Assembly: GCF_902806455.1 (NCBI RefSeq)
Contig: NZ_CADCWQ010000001.1
Location: forward strand, 1,302,001-1,366,000
From: Virgibacillus doumboii
GTDB lineage: Bacteria; Bacillota; Bacilli; Bacillales; Amphibacillaceae
Length of the DNA stretch: 64,000 bases
Reading direction: 5' to 3'
Below are positions 37,160-46,537 of the stretch, in pieces. The position numbers were made by a program, and so were the translations under genes. Each line of letters begins with the position of its first letter. Positions within the stretch are counted from its first letter, which is position 1. Below the pieces are notes generated by a model, which was given only the letters and a program-made list of their open reading frames with translations, made no database searches and was not told the origin of the DNA.

Positions 37160-37549
37160 ATGTCGTTCCGTCAAACGATTGCAAAATACTTTGGTAACCA
37201 TGCAGAAACTAATGAAAAACATATTGATCCATCCCTTCGAACCCACTATTATAAAACAACGAAAGACAAAGGATTAGCCATGCTGGAAAATCTTTTTCAA
37301 TATGATGATAGATATGAAATAATTGCTTTTTCCAAAGAACATGGAGAACTAAGTGCAAATATTGTTAAAGGGAAAAAGGCATTCATTGTCGGAACTGTTA
37401 TAATGGTTGGACCATATAAAACAGCAATAGATTTTTCAGTTACAACCGAGTCGGCTTTCCCCTTTGATTTTGGATACAGCACAAAAGTAATCCATCAATT
37501 GTACGGTAAGGCCAATAATGAACTGACCAGGATTGAAAGTGTCAGCTGA
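37160..37549 (+). CDS. Conserved protein of unknown function upstream of nrdR
   Basis: A 129-residue soluble protein with no membrane helix or signal peptide. An N-terminal charged region (HIDPSLRTHYYKTTKDK) is followed by a strand-rich domain (KAFIVGTVIMVGPYKTAIDFSVTTES) ending in a hydrophobic/aromatic turn FPFDFG. I recall similar Bacillaceae proteins named only as cytosolic protein. It lies 31 bases before nrdR on the same strand, so cotranscription with nrdR is likely. The ribosome site is GATGAGGTG. Confidence 0.75.
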   Translation: MSFRQTIAKYFGNHAETNEKHIDPSLRTHYYKTTKDKGLAMLENLFQYDDRYEIIAFSKEHGELSANIVKGKKAFIVGTVIMVGPYKTAIDFSVTTESAFPFDFGYSTKVIHQLYGKANNELTRIESVS

Positions 37550-37580
37550 TGATAGCAGAATATGAATGGGGTTGGTCCAG

Positions 37581-38048
37581 ATGAGATGTTCAAATTGCCA
37601 CAATAAAAGTACAAAAGTTTTGGATTCAAGACCGATTGAAGATGCACGTTCGATTCGCAGACGACGGGAATGTGAAGCGTGTGGATTTCGCTTTACAACA
37701 TTTGAACGAATTGAAGAAGTGCCGTTAATCGTTGTGAAAAAAGATGGAACAAGGCAGGAGTTCAGTCGTGAAAAATTAATGCGGGGATTAATCAGAGCGT
37801 GTGAAAAACGGCCTGTACCACTTGAGAAAACGGAAGGAATTGCAATTGAAGTTGAGAAGGAACTCCGTAATGCAGGTGTTTCCGAAATAGACAGTAATCA
37901 AATTGGTGAAATGGTTATGGAGCAGCTCTCTGATGTTGATGAAGTTGCCTACGTCCGGTTTGCATCCGTTTACCGCCAGTTTAAGGATATTACTGTATTT
38001 TTGGATGAATTAAAAGAATTGATCAAAGCAGATAAAGATAATACCTGA
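37581..38048 (+). CDS. nrdR: Ribonucleotide reductase regulator NrdR
   Basis: A 155-residue NrdR. It has an N-terminal zinc ribbon ([18 protein letters not shown] ... [13 protein letters not shown]) and an ATP-cone (~residues 48-138; [16 protein letters not shown]). It represses ribonucleotide reductase genes in response to ATP/dATP. The ATG at 37581 is preferred to an upstream ATG at 37566, since the zinc ribbon begins at the N-terminus in this family. In Bacillaceae it lies beside dnaB and dnaI, as here. Confidence 0.95.
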   Translation: MRCSNCHNKSTKVLDSRPIEDARSIRRRRECEACGFRFTTFERIEEVPLIVVKKDGTRQEFSREKLMRGLIRACEKRPVPLEKTEGIAIEVEKELRNAGVSEIDSNQIGEMVMEQLSDVDEVAYVRFASVYRQFKDITVFLDELKELIKADKDNT

Positions 38049-38062
38049 TTCGGAAATATTAG

Positions 38063-38314
38063 ATTGTATTAATGTGACACAGTCCGAGGTGATAGTCCAT
38101 AACTGTCGCTCCGGAAATACACTTTGCTGAATATTGTTCACTTATATTTATTGTGACGGAGTATAAGTAAGTTTTTATAAAACCAGCAGCTGGAATATGC
38201 GAGACTCCTGTGGGAAATACAAGTTAGGCGAGACCCCGAAAGCGAGTATATTCCAACTGCGGCGTTAGATAGTCTCGTTGAATGATACAAACCAATCTAT
38301 TGCGAGTTTATATC
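38063..38314. repeat. Diverged TIR-bounded intergenic element between nrdR and dnaB
   Basis: Right end GCGAGTTTATATC (38302-38314) is the family terminal repeat; the left counterpart near 38064 (ATTGTATTAATGTGACAC) is weak. The inside has CGGAAATACACTTTGC and the module CAGCAGCTGGAATATGCGAG, also seen near 53320 and 28370. It accounts for the 343-base gap. Confidence 0.6.
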
Positions 38315-38391
38315 TTTTGTATCCAAAACAACAATCTGTGCGAAAACAGCCTAAACAAAAGAGCCATTTGTAAAGAGAGAAAGGGTCTAAA

Positions 38392-39732
38392 ATGATGAAC
38401 CATATCGGAAAAGTACTCCCAATTGAAGGCTATCACGTGGAACTTAAAGGGAATCTTCCTATCGATTATACAAAATCATTAACACACTTGTACCAGCCAT
38501 TAATTGGTATACACGCCGTGTCATTATATCAAACGCTGTTGCATGAGCTGGACTTCCAGACCGGTTCAACAGTGCAGACACATCATACATTAATGAACTA
38601 TATGAATCTGCCATTGGATGTTATTTATCGGGCCAGACTAAAACTAGAAGGTATTGGTCTCTTAAAAACATATCAGGAACAACAGGAAGGGCAAAACACA
38701 TATACTTACGAACTGCAAAGTCCGTTTGCTCCAGCAAGTTTTTTTACTGATGAAATGCTGACACAGTTGTTATACCATCATATTGGAAAAAACAAGTTTG
38801 AATTACTGAAAGACCATTATGTAACCCATCAGAGAAGAGCGGGAACAGATGTTACAGCTTCTTTCAGTGACGTTTTTCAAACATTTCAACCACATTTGGA
38901 AGATACGGATTTGGCTGAGCAAACCTCAACTGAACTAGATAGCGATGAAACCGCTATTGATTTTTCCTGGATGGAACAAATGCTGAAGCAGCGTATGATT
39001 CCTGCCAAAAAAGTGTTGACTCCAGCAAACAGGAAGCTGATTTCCCAATTGATGACTTTATACGACCTGGAATCGATTGAGATGGAAAAGTCTGTGCTTT
39101 GGGCATTAACCGATGAAAATGAACTTGACAGGAAAGAATTTAAGGAAGCCTGTCACGATTTATTCAAGAGTAAACATAACAGGACAACTATCAGACTTAC
39201 TGAGAAAATGGAACAACGAACTGAAAAAACATTGGATTCCAAGCCATTAACGAAAGAAGAGCAACTTGTTGCAGAATTGGAAAGGATTTCGCCAAAACAA
39301 CTGCTTGAAGACTTATCAAGTGGGGGGCAGGCCTCTGCACAGGATATGAAGTTAATAAGCGAAGTAATGACTTCACAGGGGCTTCCTTCACCAGTAATGA
39401 ATGTGCTTATCCACTATGTTTTACTGCAATCAAACATGAAATTGTCCAGAGCTTACCTTGAGAAAATCGCCGGCCACTGGTCACGATCCAATCTGAAAAC
39501 AGCTAAAGAAGCAATGACATTTGCCAAGAAAGAAAAAGACCGATACCAAAAAGGTAAATCTAAGAAACAGAATTATAACAAGTTTCAGTCCAATGAGGTT
39601 GTTCCCGATTGGTTTAAACAGCGGAAAAAGAAAAAGCAGCAGGATCATTCAAGTCCACATGATACGGAAAAAGAATGGGAAGAAACAGCAACACTGCTGC
39701 AAAAATACGCTAAAAAGAATAATCATTTATAA
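38392..39732 (+). CDS. dnaB: Replication initiation / membrane attachment protein DnaB
   Basis: A 446-residue Firmicute DnaB (not the helicase), which works with DnaD and DnaI to load the replicative helicase at oriC and at restart sites. An N-terminal winged-helix domain (~1-120) is followed by DnaB/DnaD-type helical regions, with a basic, glutamine-rich linker and a C-terminal basic tail (~385-430). ATGs at 38392 and 38395 are equivalent; an AAAGGG site precedes them. It forms an operon with dnaI, 11 bases downstream. Confidence 0.92.
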   Translation: MMNHIGKVLPIEGYHVELKGNLPIDYTKSLTHLYQPLIGIHAVSLYQTLLHELDFQTGSTVQTHHTLMNYMNLPLDVIYRARLKLEGIGLLKTYQEQQEGQNTYTYELQSPFAPASFFTDEMLTQLLYHHIGKNKFELLKDHYVTHQRRAGTDVTASFSDVFQTFQPHLEDTDLAEQTSTELDSDETAIDFSWMEQMLKQRMIPAKKVLTPANRKLISQLMTLYDLESIEMEKSVLWALTDENELDRKEFKEACHDLFKSKHNRTTIRLTEKMEQRTEKTLDSKPLTKEEQLVAELERISPKQLLEDLSSGGQASAQDMKLISEVMTSQGLPSPVMNVLIHYVLLQSNMKLSRAYLEKIAGHWSRSNLKTAKEAMTFAKKEKDRYQKGKSKKQNYNKFQSNEVVPDWFKQRKKKKQQDHSSPHDTEKEWEETATLLQKYAKKNNHL

Positions 39733-39743
39733 GGATGATAAAC

Positions 39744-40676
39744 ATGAAGCCGGTACAATCAGCATTGAAAAAATGGATGCAGGAAAATAAAAATTTTGAA
39801 GAAAACTATGTTCGAATTAAGCAGGAAGTCTTGAATGATCCTGAAATCAAAGAATTTTTATCGCTACATCCCAATTTGCCGGAAAAAGAAATTGAAAAAA
39901 ATCTGATAAAATTATATGAGTACAAGAGTCAGTCCAAACAGTGTGATCAATGTGAGTCCTTTGAGAAATGCAGAAACATGCTGCAAGGTTATTCTCCTGT
40001 ATTACATGTGGAAAATAATGAAATTCACCTATCCTATGAAAAATGCCATCTCCGGCTTGATTATGAGAAGAAAAAGCAGCAGCGGGAGTTAGTCAAAAGT
40101 TTATATATGCCAAAGGAAATAATGAATGCAGCGATAGACAAGATAGACCATGATGCTGACAGAAACAAAGGTATCAGGGAATTGCTTCTTTTCCTGGAAA
40201 ATACAAAATCTGGTCTACCGCAAAAGGGCATCTATTTTTACGGTCCGTTTGGTGTTGGAAAAACATATTTTCTCGGAGCGCTTGCAAACGAGTTAAAGAA
40301 TAATAATATCTCTTCAACATTGATTTATATGCCGGAATTTGTACGGGAAATGAAAAGTTCCATCAAAGATGATTCCATCAATGATAAAATTAATTATTTT
40401 AAGAACACGGATGTACTGATGCTCGACGATATAGGTGCCGAAACGCAATCGGCCTGGTTCAGGGATGAAATACTTGGATCTATCTTACAATACCGCATGA
40501 TGGAGCAGTTACCGGTATTCTTTACATCCAACTACAGTTTGGAACAATTGGAAGTTCAATTGGGTAAATCCAACCGCGGAGGCGTTGAAACAGTTAAAGC
40601 TGGCAGAATCATCGAACGAATTAAACAAGTAAGCAGGGAAATCCCGCTCAATGGAGACAATCGCAGGGATGAATAA
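39744..40676 (+). CDS. dnaI: Primosomal helicase loader DnaI
   Basis: A 310-residue AAA+ loader for the replicative helicase. The N-terminal domain has the zinc site with CDQCESFEKC (residues ~60-75). The AAA+ domain has Walker A GPFGVGKTY and Walker B VLMLDDIGAE, with sensor region FTSNYS and the basic C-terminus. The ATG at 39744 is chosen because AAGGA is 8 bases before it; an ATG at 39735 overlaps that site. Confidence 0.95.
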   Translation: MKPVQSALKKWMQENKNFEENYVRIKQEVLNDPEIKEFLSLHPNLPEKEIEKNLIKLYEYKSQSKQCDQCESFEKCRNMLQGYSPVLHVENNEIHLSYEKCHLRLDYEKKKQQRELVKSLYMPKEIMNAAIDKIDHDADRNKGIRELLLFLENTKSGLPQKGIYFYGPFGVGKTYFLGALANELKNNNISSTLIYMPEFVREMKSSIKDDSINDKINYFKNTDVLMLDDIGAETQSAWFRDEILGSILQYRMMEQLPVFFTSNYSLEQLEVQLGKSNRGGVETVKAGRIIERIKQVSREIPLNGDNRRDE

Positions 40677-40717
40677 TATGCTCTCTCATTACTATTATCG
40701 TTTCTCATAATGCTTTG

Positions 40718-40755
40718 GTGGCACATAATTTTCAAAAATTATGTGCCACTTTTTT
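40718..40755 (+). terminator. Strong terminator after dnaI
   Basis: A 15-bp perfect stem, GTGGCACATAATTTT (40718-40732) with AAAATTATGTGCCAC (40735-40749), followed by six T. Confidence 0.92.
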
Positions 40756-40895
40756 CGTCCGGCATACGATTATAGTATTGAAGATAAAACATTTTTCCAC
40801 CCTATCTCGACTCCAGTTTCCAGATAACTTTACTAGTTTCACGGGATTATACATTTTTTCACATGTATGTCCATATAATGTAACAGTTTGGTCGG

Positions 40896-41762
40896 ATGAG
40901 GGTGATGTTTTTGCTGGAGGTATTTTTTGAATCGGATAAAGAAGCAATCAGTTTTTGTGAACATTTATTCCGATATAATAAACAAATTGAATTGCATTGG
41001 AAAACAGATAAAGAATGGGGGAATCATTTACAACTCGATTATCAGGTATCTAACGGTGACACTGCGGAGGCAATCGCCAAATCAATGACTGATGTATTCA
41101 TATTGCATCGATTGACAAGCATGATTAATGGAATTATTGAAACGTATTATTATTATACCAACACCGATGAAATAGAACGAATTATGGACATTACACACTG
41201 GATATTTTCAGGAGATGATGACGACAGCCAAATCGTACGTAACAACAAGGATCCAAGCCAGTTATTGCAGTCATTATTTACAGCTAACATAGAAAATACC
41301 GAAACAATTCATTTTGATTCGATTGTTAATTTCCAATTGAAAGTATTTAAGGATCAGCTCATACATTATGTTGGCCTTGCGATTGATGAAATTAAACGGG
41401 AAGAGGACCATCAGGCATTTGTTGATATGCTGCGCGAATATATTGCTAAAAGAGAAGCTTCCTACAGCACCATTCATATATTGCAGGGGAATCCATTTTC
41501 ATTTTTCAAGCCGAACGGGAAACGATTTACCAAGATGGAAATGCGTGTGCTTATGCAAAAAGAGCCGCTTTATATTGTTGGATTGGATGCTGATGAATTA
41601 AATCTCGCACCATTAATTGCGATGGCTCCAAACAAAATAAAAATCTATGGTGACGATCCATCAGAACCGAAAACATTAACAGTTATTAATGTATTTCAGG
41701 AAAAAGTTGAGTTTGAACCATACAGCAGGTTTCCTTTTCCATATTACTTAAAAAATAATTAA
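40896..41762 (+). CDS. ytxC: YtxC-like protein
   Basis: A 288-residue soluble protein; position between dnaI and thrS and overall length match B. subtilis YtxC. Features are an N-terminal helix-rich domain, ITHWIFSGDDDDSQI at ~108-122 and a C-terminal half with KMEMRVLMQKEPLYIVGLDADELN. Function is unknown; a sporulation role has been suggested for the family. The start is uncertain: a TATAAT at 40874-40879 would put the transcript start near 40886, too close for 40896, so the ATG at 40905 or the TTG at 40911 (after GAGGGTG) may be used. Confidence 0.8.
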   Translation: MRVMFLLEVFFESDKEAISFCEHLFRYNKQIELHWKTDKEWGNHLQLDYQVSNGDTAEAIAKSMTDVFILHRLTSMINGIIETYYYYTNTDEIERIMDITHWIFSGDDDDSQIVRNNKDPSQLLQSLFTANIENTETIHFDSIVNFQLKVFKDQLIHYVGLAIDEIKREEDHQAFVDMLREYIAKREASYSTIHILQGNPFSFFKPNGKRFTKMEMRVLMQKEPLYIVGLDADELNLAPLIAMAPNKIKIYGDDPSEPKTLTVINVFQEKVEFEPYSRFPFPYYLKNN

Positions 41763-41768
41763 TTAAGC

Positions 41769-41797
41769 TTGATTTTATACTTAACACAAGCTATAAT
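41769..41797 (+). promoter_or_regulatory. SigA promoter of the thrS T-box transcript
   Basis: TTGATT (41769-41774), 17 bases, TATAAT (41792-41797). Confidence 0.75.
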
Positions 41798-41811
41798 ACG
41801 ATTTATATATA

Positions 41812-42073
41812 ATCTTATCATTCAAAAGTAACGATAAGGACATGATCATTTGGTTTTGGACAGATTCAGAGAGGGAAGTCACAGGCTGAGAACTTCCTCT
41901 GACCCTGCAAATGATTACCACCTTTAAACTTTGCTATTGAACATAGAGTAAGTAGCAGCGTGTCATCTGCGTTAAAGATGGATGAAGCCGTAAGTAATTA
42001 CGGAAACTAGGGTGGAACCACGACGTGACCAACGCTCGTCCCTTTGCTATAAGCAGAGGGATGGGCGTTTTTT
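41812..42073 (+). promoter_or_regulatory. T-box riboswitch of thrS
   Basis: The T-box AGGGTGGAACCACG is at 42009-42022. A stem I with AG-rich loops spans ~41820-41940. The specifier is probably ACC (41917-41919), a threonine codon. The terminator is at 42031-42073: AACGCTCGTCCCT pairs with AGGGATGGGCGTT, then TTTTTT. Uncharged tRNA-Thr would pair with the specifier and the TGGA bulge and allow readthrough into thrS. Confidence 0.95.
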
Positions 42074-42110
42074 ATTTGTACACACCATTTTAATAAAGGA
42101 GCGATACGAT

Positions 42111-44057
42111 ATGGCAGAAATTACTATTACATTCCCGGACGGAGCAAGTAAACAGTTTCCTCAGGGAAGTACCGGAGAAGACATCGCAGGCTCTATTTCT
42201 TCAGGATTAAAAAAACAGGCGTTGGCAGTTAAAATTGATGGTGAGTTGTTTGATCTCAGACGTGAACTGCCTCATGGTGGTGCCGTAGAGATCATTACAT
42301 ATAAAAATGATGAAGGCATTGAAATCATGAGACACTCAACAGCACATTTATTGGCTCAGGCGGTCACTCGTTTGTTCGATAATGTTCAGTTCGGGGTTGG
42401 CCCGGTGATTGACGAAGGTTTTTATTACGATATGGATTTGGACCACTCATTAACACCTGAAGACCTTCCCAAGATTGAAAAAGAAATGAAAAAAATTGTT
42501 GATGAAAACCTGGAGATAAAACGGATTGAAGTTTCCCGTGAAGAAGCGAAAAACATGTTCATGGAAATTGGCGATGATTTGAAGCTTGAATTAATCGATG
42601 CAATCCCAGAAGGTGAACAGGTAACCATTTATAAGCAGGGTGAATTTTTTGATTTATGCCGCGGAATTCATGTCCCATCAACAAGTAAAATCAAGGCTTT
42701 TAAACTGTTAAGTATATCCGGAGCATATTGGCGCGGTGACAGCAATAATCAACAGCTGCAGCGTATTTACGGAACAGCTTTTGAGAAGCAGGGACAGCTT
42801 GATGAACACATGCGCATTCTTGAAGAAAGAAAAGAGCGTGATCATCGTAAACTGGGCAAGGAGCTTGAAATTTTTAATGTATCACAAAAGGTTGGACAAG
42901 GATTGCCTTTGTGGCTTCCAAAAGGGGCAACAATCCGCCGTAATATTGAAAGATATATTGTTGACCTTGAAGAACGTTTAGGTTATGACCATGTATATAC
43001 TCCTGTGTTGGGCAGTGTTGATTTGTATAAAACAAGCGGACACTGGGATCATTATCAGGATGACATGTTTCCGGTAATGGAAATGGATAACGAGGATCTG
43101 GTATTACGTCCGATGAACTGCCCACACCATATGATGGTATATAAAAACCAATTATGGAGTTACCGTAATTTACCTGTTCGTATCGCAGAGCTGGGAACAA
43201 TGCACCGCCATGAAATGTCTGGAGCACTGGCAGGCTTGCAACGGGTTCGTGCCATGACTTTAAATGATGCACATATTTTTGCCCGTCCGGATCAGTTGAA
43301 GGATGAATTTATCAGGGTTGTGGAGCTTGTTCAAAAAGTATATCAAGACTTCGGTATCAACGATTATTATTTCCGTCTTTCCTATCGTGACCCGGAAGAC
43401 AAAGAGAAATATATCGATAATGATGAAATGTGGGAAAAAGCACAGGCAATGCTCAAAGAAACAATGGAAGAAATGAATGTTGAATATGTCGAGGCTGAGG
43501 GAGAAGCAGCATTCTATGGTCCGAAGCTTGATGTACAGGTAAAAACTGCTCTAGGAAAAGATGAAACACTGTCCACAGTTCAGCTTGACTATCAACTGCC
43601 TGAACGATTTGACCTGACATACATCGGTGAAGACGGTAAAGAACATCGTCCAGTAGTTATTCACCGCGGAGTTGTCTCGACTATGGAACGATTTGTTGCA
43701 TTCCTGATTGAAGAATATAAAGGGGCATTTCCAACGTGGCTGGCACCCGTGCAGGCTAAAGTTATCCCGGTATCACCACAGGTACATCTGGATTATGCTA
43801 AAGAAGCAGCCGATAAACTGAGGTTTGAAGGTGTGCGAGTTGAAGTGGATGAACGCGATGAAAAAATCGGCTATAAAATCCGCGAAGCCCAAACTCAAAA
43901 AGTGCCATATGCATTGGTTCTGGGGGACAAAGAAATTGAGGATAATGCAGTAAATGTCCGTCGCTATGGAGAAAAACAGTCTGAAACAATCGCTTATGAA
44001 GATTTTCAGGCAATGATTAAGAAAGAAATAGCAAACAAGGAATTAAGGAAAAAATAG
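42111..44057 (+). CDS. thrS: Threonyl-tRNA synthetase
   Basis: A 648-residue class II synthetase. Order: TGS domain (~1-64), second additional/editing domain (~65-225) with [11 protein letters not shown] and the zinc-like HxxxH...C(RGIH) elements, catalytic core (~240-540) with the motif 2 region ([32 protein letters not shown]) and motif 3 ([15 protein letters not shown]), and anticodon-binding domain (~545-640). The ATG at 42111 has AAAGGAGCG upstream. Controlled by the T-box leader. Confidence 0.97.
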   Translation: MAEITITFPDGASKQFPQGSTGEDIAGSISSGLKKQALAVKIDGELFDLRRELPHGGAVEIITYKNDEGIEIMRHSTAHLLAQAVTRLFDNVQFGVGPVIDEGFYYDMDLDHSLTPEDLPKIEKEMKKIVDENLEIKRIEVSREEAKNMFMEIGDDLKLELIDAIPEGEQVTIYKQGEFFDLCRGIHVPSTSKIKAFKLLSISGAYWRGDSNNQQLQRIYGTAFEKQGQLDEHMRILEERKERDHRKLGKELEIFNVSQKVGQGLPLWLPKGATIRRNIERYIVDLEERLGYDHVYTPVLGSVDLYKTSGHWDHYQDDMFPVMEMDNEDLVLRPMNCPHHMMVYKNQLWSYRNLPVRIAELGTMHRHEMSGALAGLQRVRAMTLNDAHIFARPDQLKDEFIRVVELVQKVYQDFGINDYYFRLSYRDPEDKEKYIDNDEMWEKAQAMLKETMEEMNVEYVEAEGEAAFYGPKLDVQVKTALGKDETLSTVQLDYQLPERFDLTYIGEDGKEHRPVVIHRGVVSTMERFVAFLIEEYKGAFPTWLAPVQAKVIPVSPQVHLDYAKEAADKLRFEGVRVEVDERDEKIGYKIREAQTQKVPYALVLGDKEIEDNAVNVRRYGEKQSETIAYEDFQAMIKKEIANKELRKK

Positions 44058-44091
44058 TATGTCCCCAGGATAGAATCTGGATTAACAAATG

Positions 44092-44129
44092 AAGTAGCAT
44101 GCCAAGTAGTCGGTGGTATGCTACTTTAC
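44092..44129 (+). terminator. Terminator after thrS
   Basis: AAGTAGCATGCC (44092-44103) pairs with GGTATGCTACTT (44115-44126), followed by a short TTAC. Confidence 0.7.
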
Positions 44130-44154
44130 TAAATAGCGCATATACATATTATGC

Positions 44155-44331
44155 GGACATATTTTCCTCAATTTGTAGAAAAAGCAGGATATTTTGATTG
44201 TTCACGGACATTTATTCCGTTATAGCATTAAAAAACAAGCAATTCCCTGCAAATCTAACTGAGTAAAGGAAAATATGTCCTCCAAAACATTAATTCAGTA
44301 TGATTCTTCGGAGATAAGGGAAAATATGTCC
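44155..44331. repeat. Cluster of 13-base GGAAAATATGTCC repeats
   Basis: GGACATATTTTCCT at 44155-44168 is the exact inverse of AGGAAAATATGTCC at 44267-44280, and GGAAAATATGTCC occurs again at 44319-44331. CGGACATTTATTCCG at 44205-44219 is a related imperfect copy. The cluster lies in the 640-base region between thrS and infC. It is unlike the GC-rich family elsewhere in the window. Confidence 0.6.
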
Positions 44332-44349
44332 ACCAACACAGAGATTTTT

Positions 44350-44399
44350 GCCCAAGGGCTAAATGTTAAAGTTGGCTCAGAACTCTATCCTTGGGCTTT
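44350..44399 (+). other. Hairpin upstream of the infC promoter
   Basis: GCCCAAGG (44350-44357) pairs with CCTTGGGC (44389-44396), followed by TTTC. The loop is 31 bases. Possibly a backup terminator between thrS and the infC promoter. Confidence 0.4.
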
Positions 44400-44459
44400 C
44401 AGTTGGTCAACCGGTATGATACAATAAGATTTGTAGATAGCAGTTCCGGCTGAATATTG

Positions 44460-44488
44460 TTGACACAATATGAGATACATGCTATCCT
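44460..44488 (+). promoter_or_regulatory. SigA promoter of infC-rpmI-rplT
   Basis: TTGACA (44460-44465), 17 bases, TATCCT (44483-44488). Confidence 0.8.
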
Positions 44489-44495
44489 ATGAAAG

Positions 44496-44640
44496 TTGAA
44501 TAAAATAAAATGATCTAAAGACAAGTAGAAGCACCCGCTTCTCACCTGTTCGACGCATATGTGCAGTTGACTGGTTCTGAATTCTTTCAATAGACTATTG
44601 GAGACGTGTGGGTGCATATATGTACCGACACTTTTTTATT
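44496..44640 (+). promoter_or_regulatory. L20-type autoregulatory leader with terminator
   Basis: The terminator is at 44606-44637: GTGT.GGT.GCAT pairs with ATGT.ACC.ACAC, then TTTTTT. GCACCC at 44531-44536 can pair instead with GGGTGC at 44610-44615, forming an antiterminator. This is the layout of the L20 leader before infC in Bacillaceae, where ribosomal protein L20 binds the antiterminator and lowers expression. Position and alternative pairing are seen; L20 binding is from family knowledge. Confidence 0.75.
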
Positions 44641-44696
44641 TTATAAAAAGTCGCTTGTCTGATCAAAACACTAAAAATATTTGGAGGTGGCTGGCT

Positions 44697-45212
44697 ATTA
44701 GCAAAGATATGAATGTCAATGAAAAAATTCGTGCTCGAGAAGTACGTCTTATCGACTCAAATGGTGATCAGCTTGGGGTAAAATCACGTAATGAAGCGCT
44801 TGATATTGCTTCAACTAGAAATCTGGATTTGGTGTTAGTTGCACCAAATGCTAAACCACCAGTATGTCGAATCATGGACTATGGAAAATATCGTTATGAA
44901 CAACAGAAAAAAGAAAAAGAAGCACGCAAAAAACAAAAAGTTATCAATGTAAAAGAAGTCCGTTTTACTCCGGGAATTGGCGAACATGATTTTAACACAA
45001 AATTAAAGAACGCCAGAAAATTTCTGGATAAGGGCGATAAAGTAAAAGCATCGGTTCGTTTCCGCGGACGTGCGATTACGCACAAAGATCTTGGACGCGA
45101 AGTTCTTGATCGTCTGGCTGATGAAGTAAAAGATGTGGCTACGGTTGAATCCAAAGCGAAAATGGAAGGCCGTAACATGTTTATGATGCTTGCTCCAACA
45201 AAAGAAAAATAG
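44697..45212 (+). CDS. infC: Translation initiation factor IF-3, AUU start
   Basis: A 171-residue IF-3, which binds the 30S subunit, prevents subunit joining and checks start codons. The N-terminal domain ([19 protein letters not shown]) and C-terminal domain ([18 protein letters not shown]...) are both complete. The start is the ATT at 44697: GGAGGTGG at 44683-44690 is correctly spaced, while the next ATG (44709) is 20 bases from it. An AUU start for infC is known in E. coli and Geobacillus and serves autoregulation, as IF-3 disfavours non-canonical start codons. It is followed by rpmI and rplT. Confidence 0.95.
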   Translation: MSKDMNVNEKIRAREVRLIDSNGDQLGVKSRNEALDIASTRNLDLVLVAPNAKPPVCRIMDYGKYRYEQQKKEKEARKKQKVINVKEVRFTPGIGEHDFNTKLKNARKFLDKGDKVKASVRFRGRAITHKDLGREVLDRLADEVKDVATVESKAKMEGRNMFMMLAPTKEK

Positions 45213-45237
45213 ATATGCACACAAGGAGGAAATAACT

Positions 45238-45435
45238 ATGCCTAAGATGAAAACCCATAAAGGTTCTCAAAAACGATTCAGAAAAACAGGTACTGGAAAA
45301 CTGAAGCGTGCACATGCTTACACAAGCCATATGTTCGCTCATAAATCTCAAAAGCAAAAGCGTAAACTGCGTAAATCAGCAATCGTTTCTTCAGGAGATT
45401 TCAAACGTATTAAAACAATGCTTCCGTACAAATAA
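45238..45435 (+). CDS. rpmI: 50S ribosomal protein L35
   Basis: A 65-residue, very basic L35 beginning [20 protein letters not shown] and ending [11 protein letters not shown]. The ATG at 45238 follows AAGGAGG by 8 bases. It is the middle gene of infC-rpmI-rplT. Confidence 0.98.
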   Translation: MPKMKTHKGSQKRFRKTGTGKLKRAHAYTSHMFAHKSQKQKRKLRKSAIVSSGDFKRIKTMLPYK

Positions 45436-45497
45436 GCATTGAATCACGATAGATTAACCACTACAACCATTTTTATTTGTATTAGGAGGGAATTATT

Positions 45498-45854
45498 ATG
45501 CCACGTGTAAAAGGTGGAACAGTTACGCGCAGACGTCGTAAACGCGTATTAAAATTAGCAAAAGGTTATTACGGTTCGAAAAGAACGTTATTTAAAACAG
45601 CGAAACAGCAAGTAATGAAATCAGGTCAGTATGCATATCGTGACCGCAGACAGAAGAAACGCGATTTCCGTAAACTTTGGATCACTCGTATTAATGCTGC
45701 TGCACGCATGAACGATATTTCATACAGCAAATTGATGCACGGTTTGAAAGTAGCCGGAATTGAAGTAAACCGTAAAATGCTGTCAGATCTTGCTATCAAT
45801 GATGAGCAAGGCTTCGCACAATTAGCAGAAAAAGCTAAAGCTGCACTAAAATAA
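45498..45854 (+). CDS. rplT: 50S ribosomal protein L20
   Basis: A 118-residue L20 beginning [21 protein letters not shown], an early assembly protein binding 23S rRNA. It is also the probable repressor of its own operon through the leader upstream of infC. The ribosome site is TTAGGAGGG. Confidence 0.98.
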   Translation: MPRVKGGTVTRRRRKRVLKLAKGYYGSKRTLFKTAKQQVMKSGQYAYRDRRQKKRDFRKLWITRINAAARMNDISYSKLMHGLKVAGIEVNRKMLSDLAINDEQGFAQLAEKAKAALK

Positions 45855-45862
45855 ATTGATTA

Positions 45863-45901
45863 AAAAATGACCAAACCATATTCAGGTTTGGTCATTTTTA
45901 T
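45863..45901 (+). terminator. Terminator of the infC operon
   Basis: AAAAATGACCAAACC (45863-45877) pairs with GGTTTGGTCATTTTT (45885-45899). Confidence 0.92.
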
Positions 45902-45970
45902 AGGATGTTTTCTAAGTGATTGTTACTATCTGCTTCATTTTAGAGAAAGAAAGCCCTGATTAACAATTTT

Positions 45971-46120
45971 CATAAACTGCGAACTAAATCCGGCTAGTAC
46001 ATTTAGTGATGCTTTCTAACCCCGCAGCTGGAATAGACTCGCATTCCCACGGAAAGCGAAGTGTATTTCCGCAGCGGTATTTTTACTCTCAACTTTTTTC
46101 AAAGTAGTTCGCATTTTACG
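45971..46120. repeat. 150-bp minimal TIR-bounded intergenic element
   Basis: CATAAACTGCGAACTA (45971-45986) and TAGTTCGCATTTTACG (46105-46120) are inverted copies with 14 of 16 matching. The inside has CCGCAGCTGGAATAGACTCGC and AAGCGAAGTGTATTTCCGCAG, family strings. It is the smallest copy and defines the ends of the family most clearly. It lies in the 328-base gap between rplT and ysdA. Confidence 0.8.
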
Positions 46121-46182
46121 TCAACTCCGAAATATGACTACAACATATGAGAAAGCACTTTTTAATAAGAGGAGAAATTATA

Positions 46183-46452
46183 TTGAACGAATTAATCATT
46201 ATTATTATTTATCTTGCAAGTATAAACATCATTGCATTTATTTTAATGGCAGTAGACAAGCATAAGGCAAAAAAACAAAAATTTCGCATTCGTGAGAGAA
46301 CATTATGGGTAGTGGCTGTTTTAGGAGGAGCGGTTGGTGCAGTAATTGGTATGAAACAGTTTCGGCATAAAACGAAGCATCGTTCATTTGTATGGGGAAT
46401 GCCATTGCTGGTCATCACTCAGATTATTTTAGCAGTGTATTTATTTTTTTAA
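46183..46452 (+). CDS. ysdA: DUF1294 membrane protein YsdA
   Basis: An 89-residue membrane protein, the same length as B. subtilis YsdA, with helices at ~2-24, ~41-60 and ~70-88. The conserved AVDKHKAKKQKFRIRERTLW and GGAVGAVIGMKQFRHKTKH motifs of DUF1294 are present. Function unknown. The TTG start at 46183 is chosen for AAGAGGAG 8 bases upstream; an upstream ATG at 46147 would add a basic extension not seen in relatives. Confidence 0.9.
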   Translation: MNELIIIIIYLASINIIAFILMAVDKHKAKKQKFRIRERTLWVVAVLGGAVGAVIGMKQFRHKTKHRSFVWGMPLLVITQIILAVYLFF

Positions 46453-46537
46453 TGTCATAAAGGCTCGTCTCTTGTCATATACATGTACAAAAAGATATAT
46501 AATCACCAAAAGCATGCTCTGACAAAGGAGGCTGGGT

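Noticed and set aside
40715..40930. 71-codon open frame upstream of ytxC
   Set aside because: It begins in the dnaI terminator and overlaps the ytxC start in another frame; no ribosome site.
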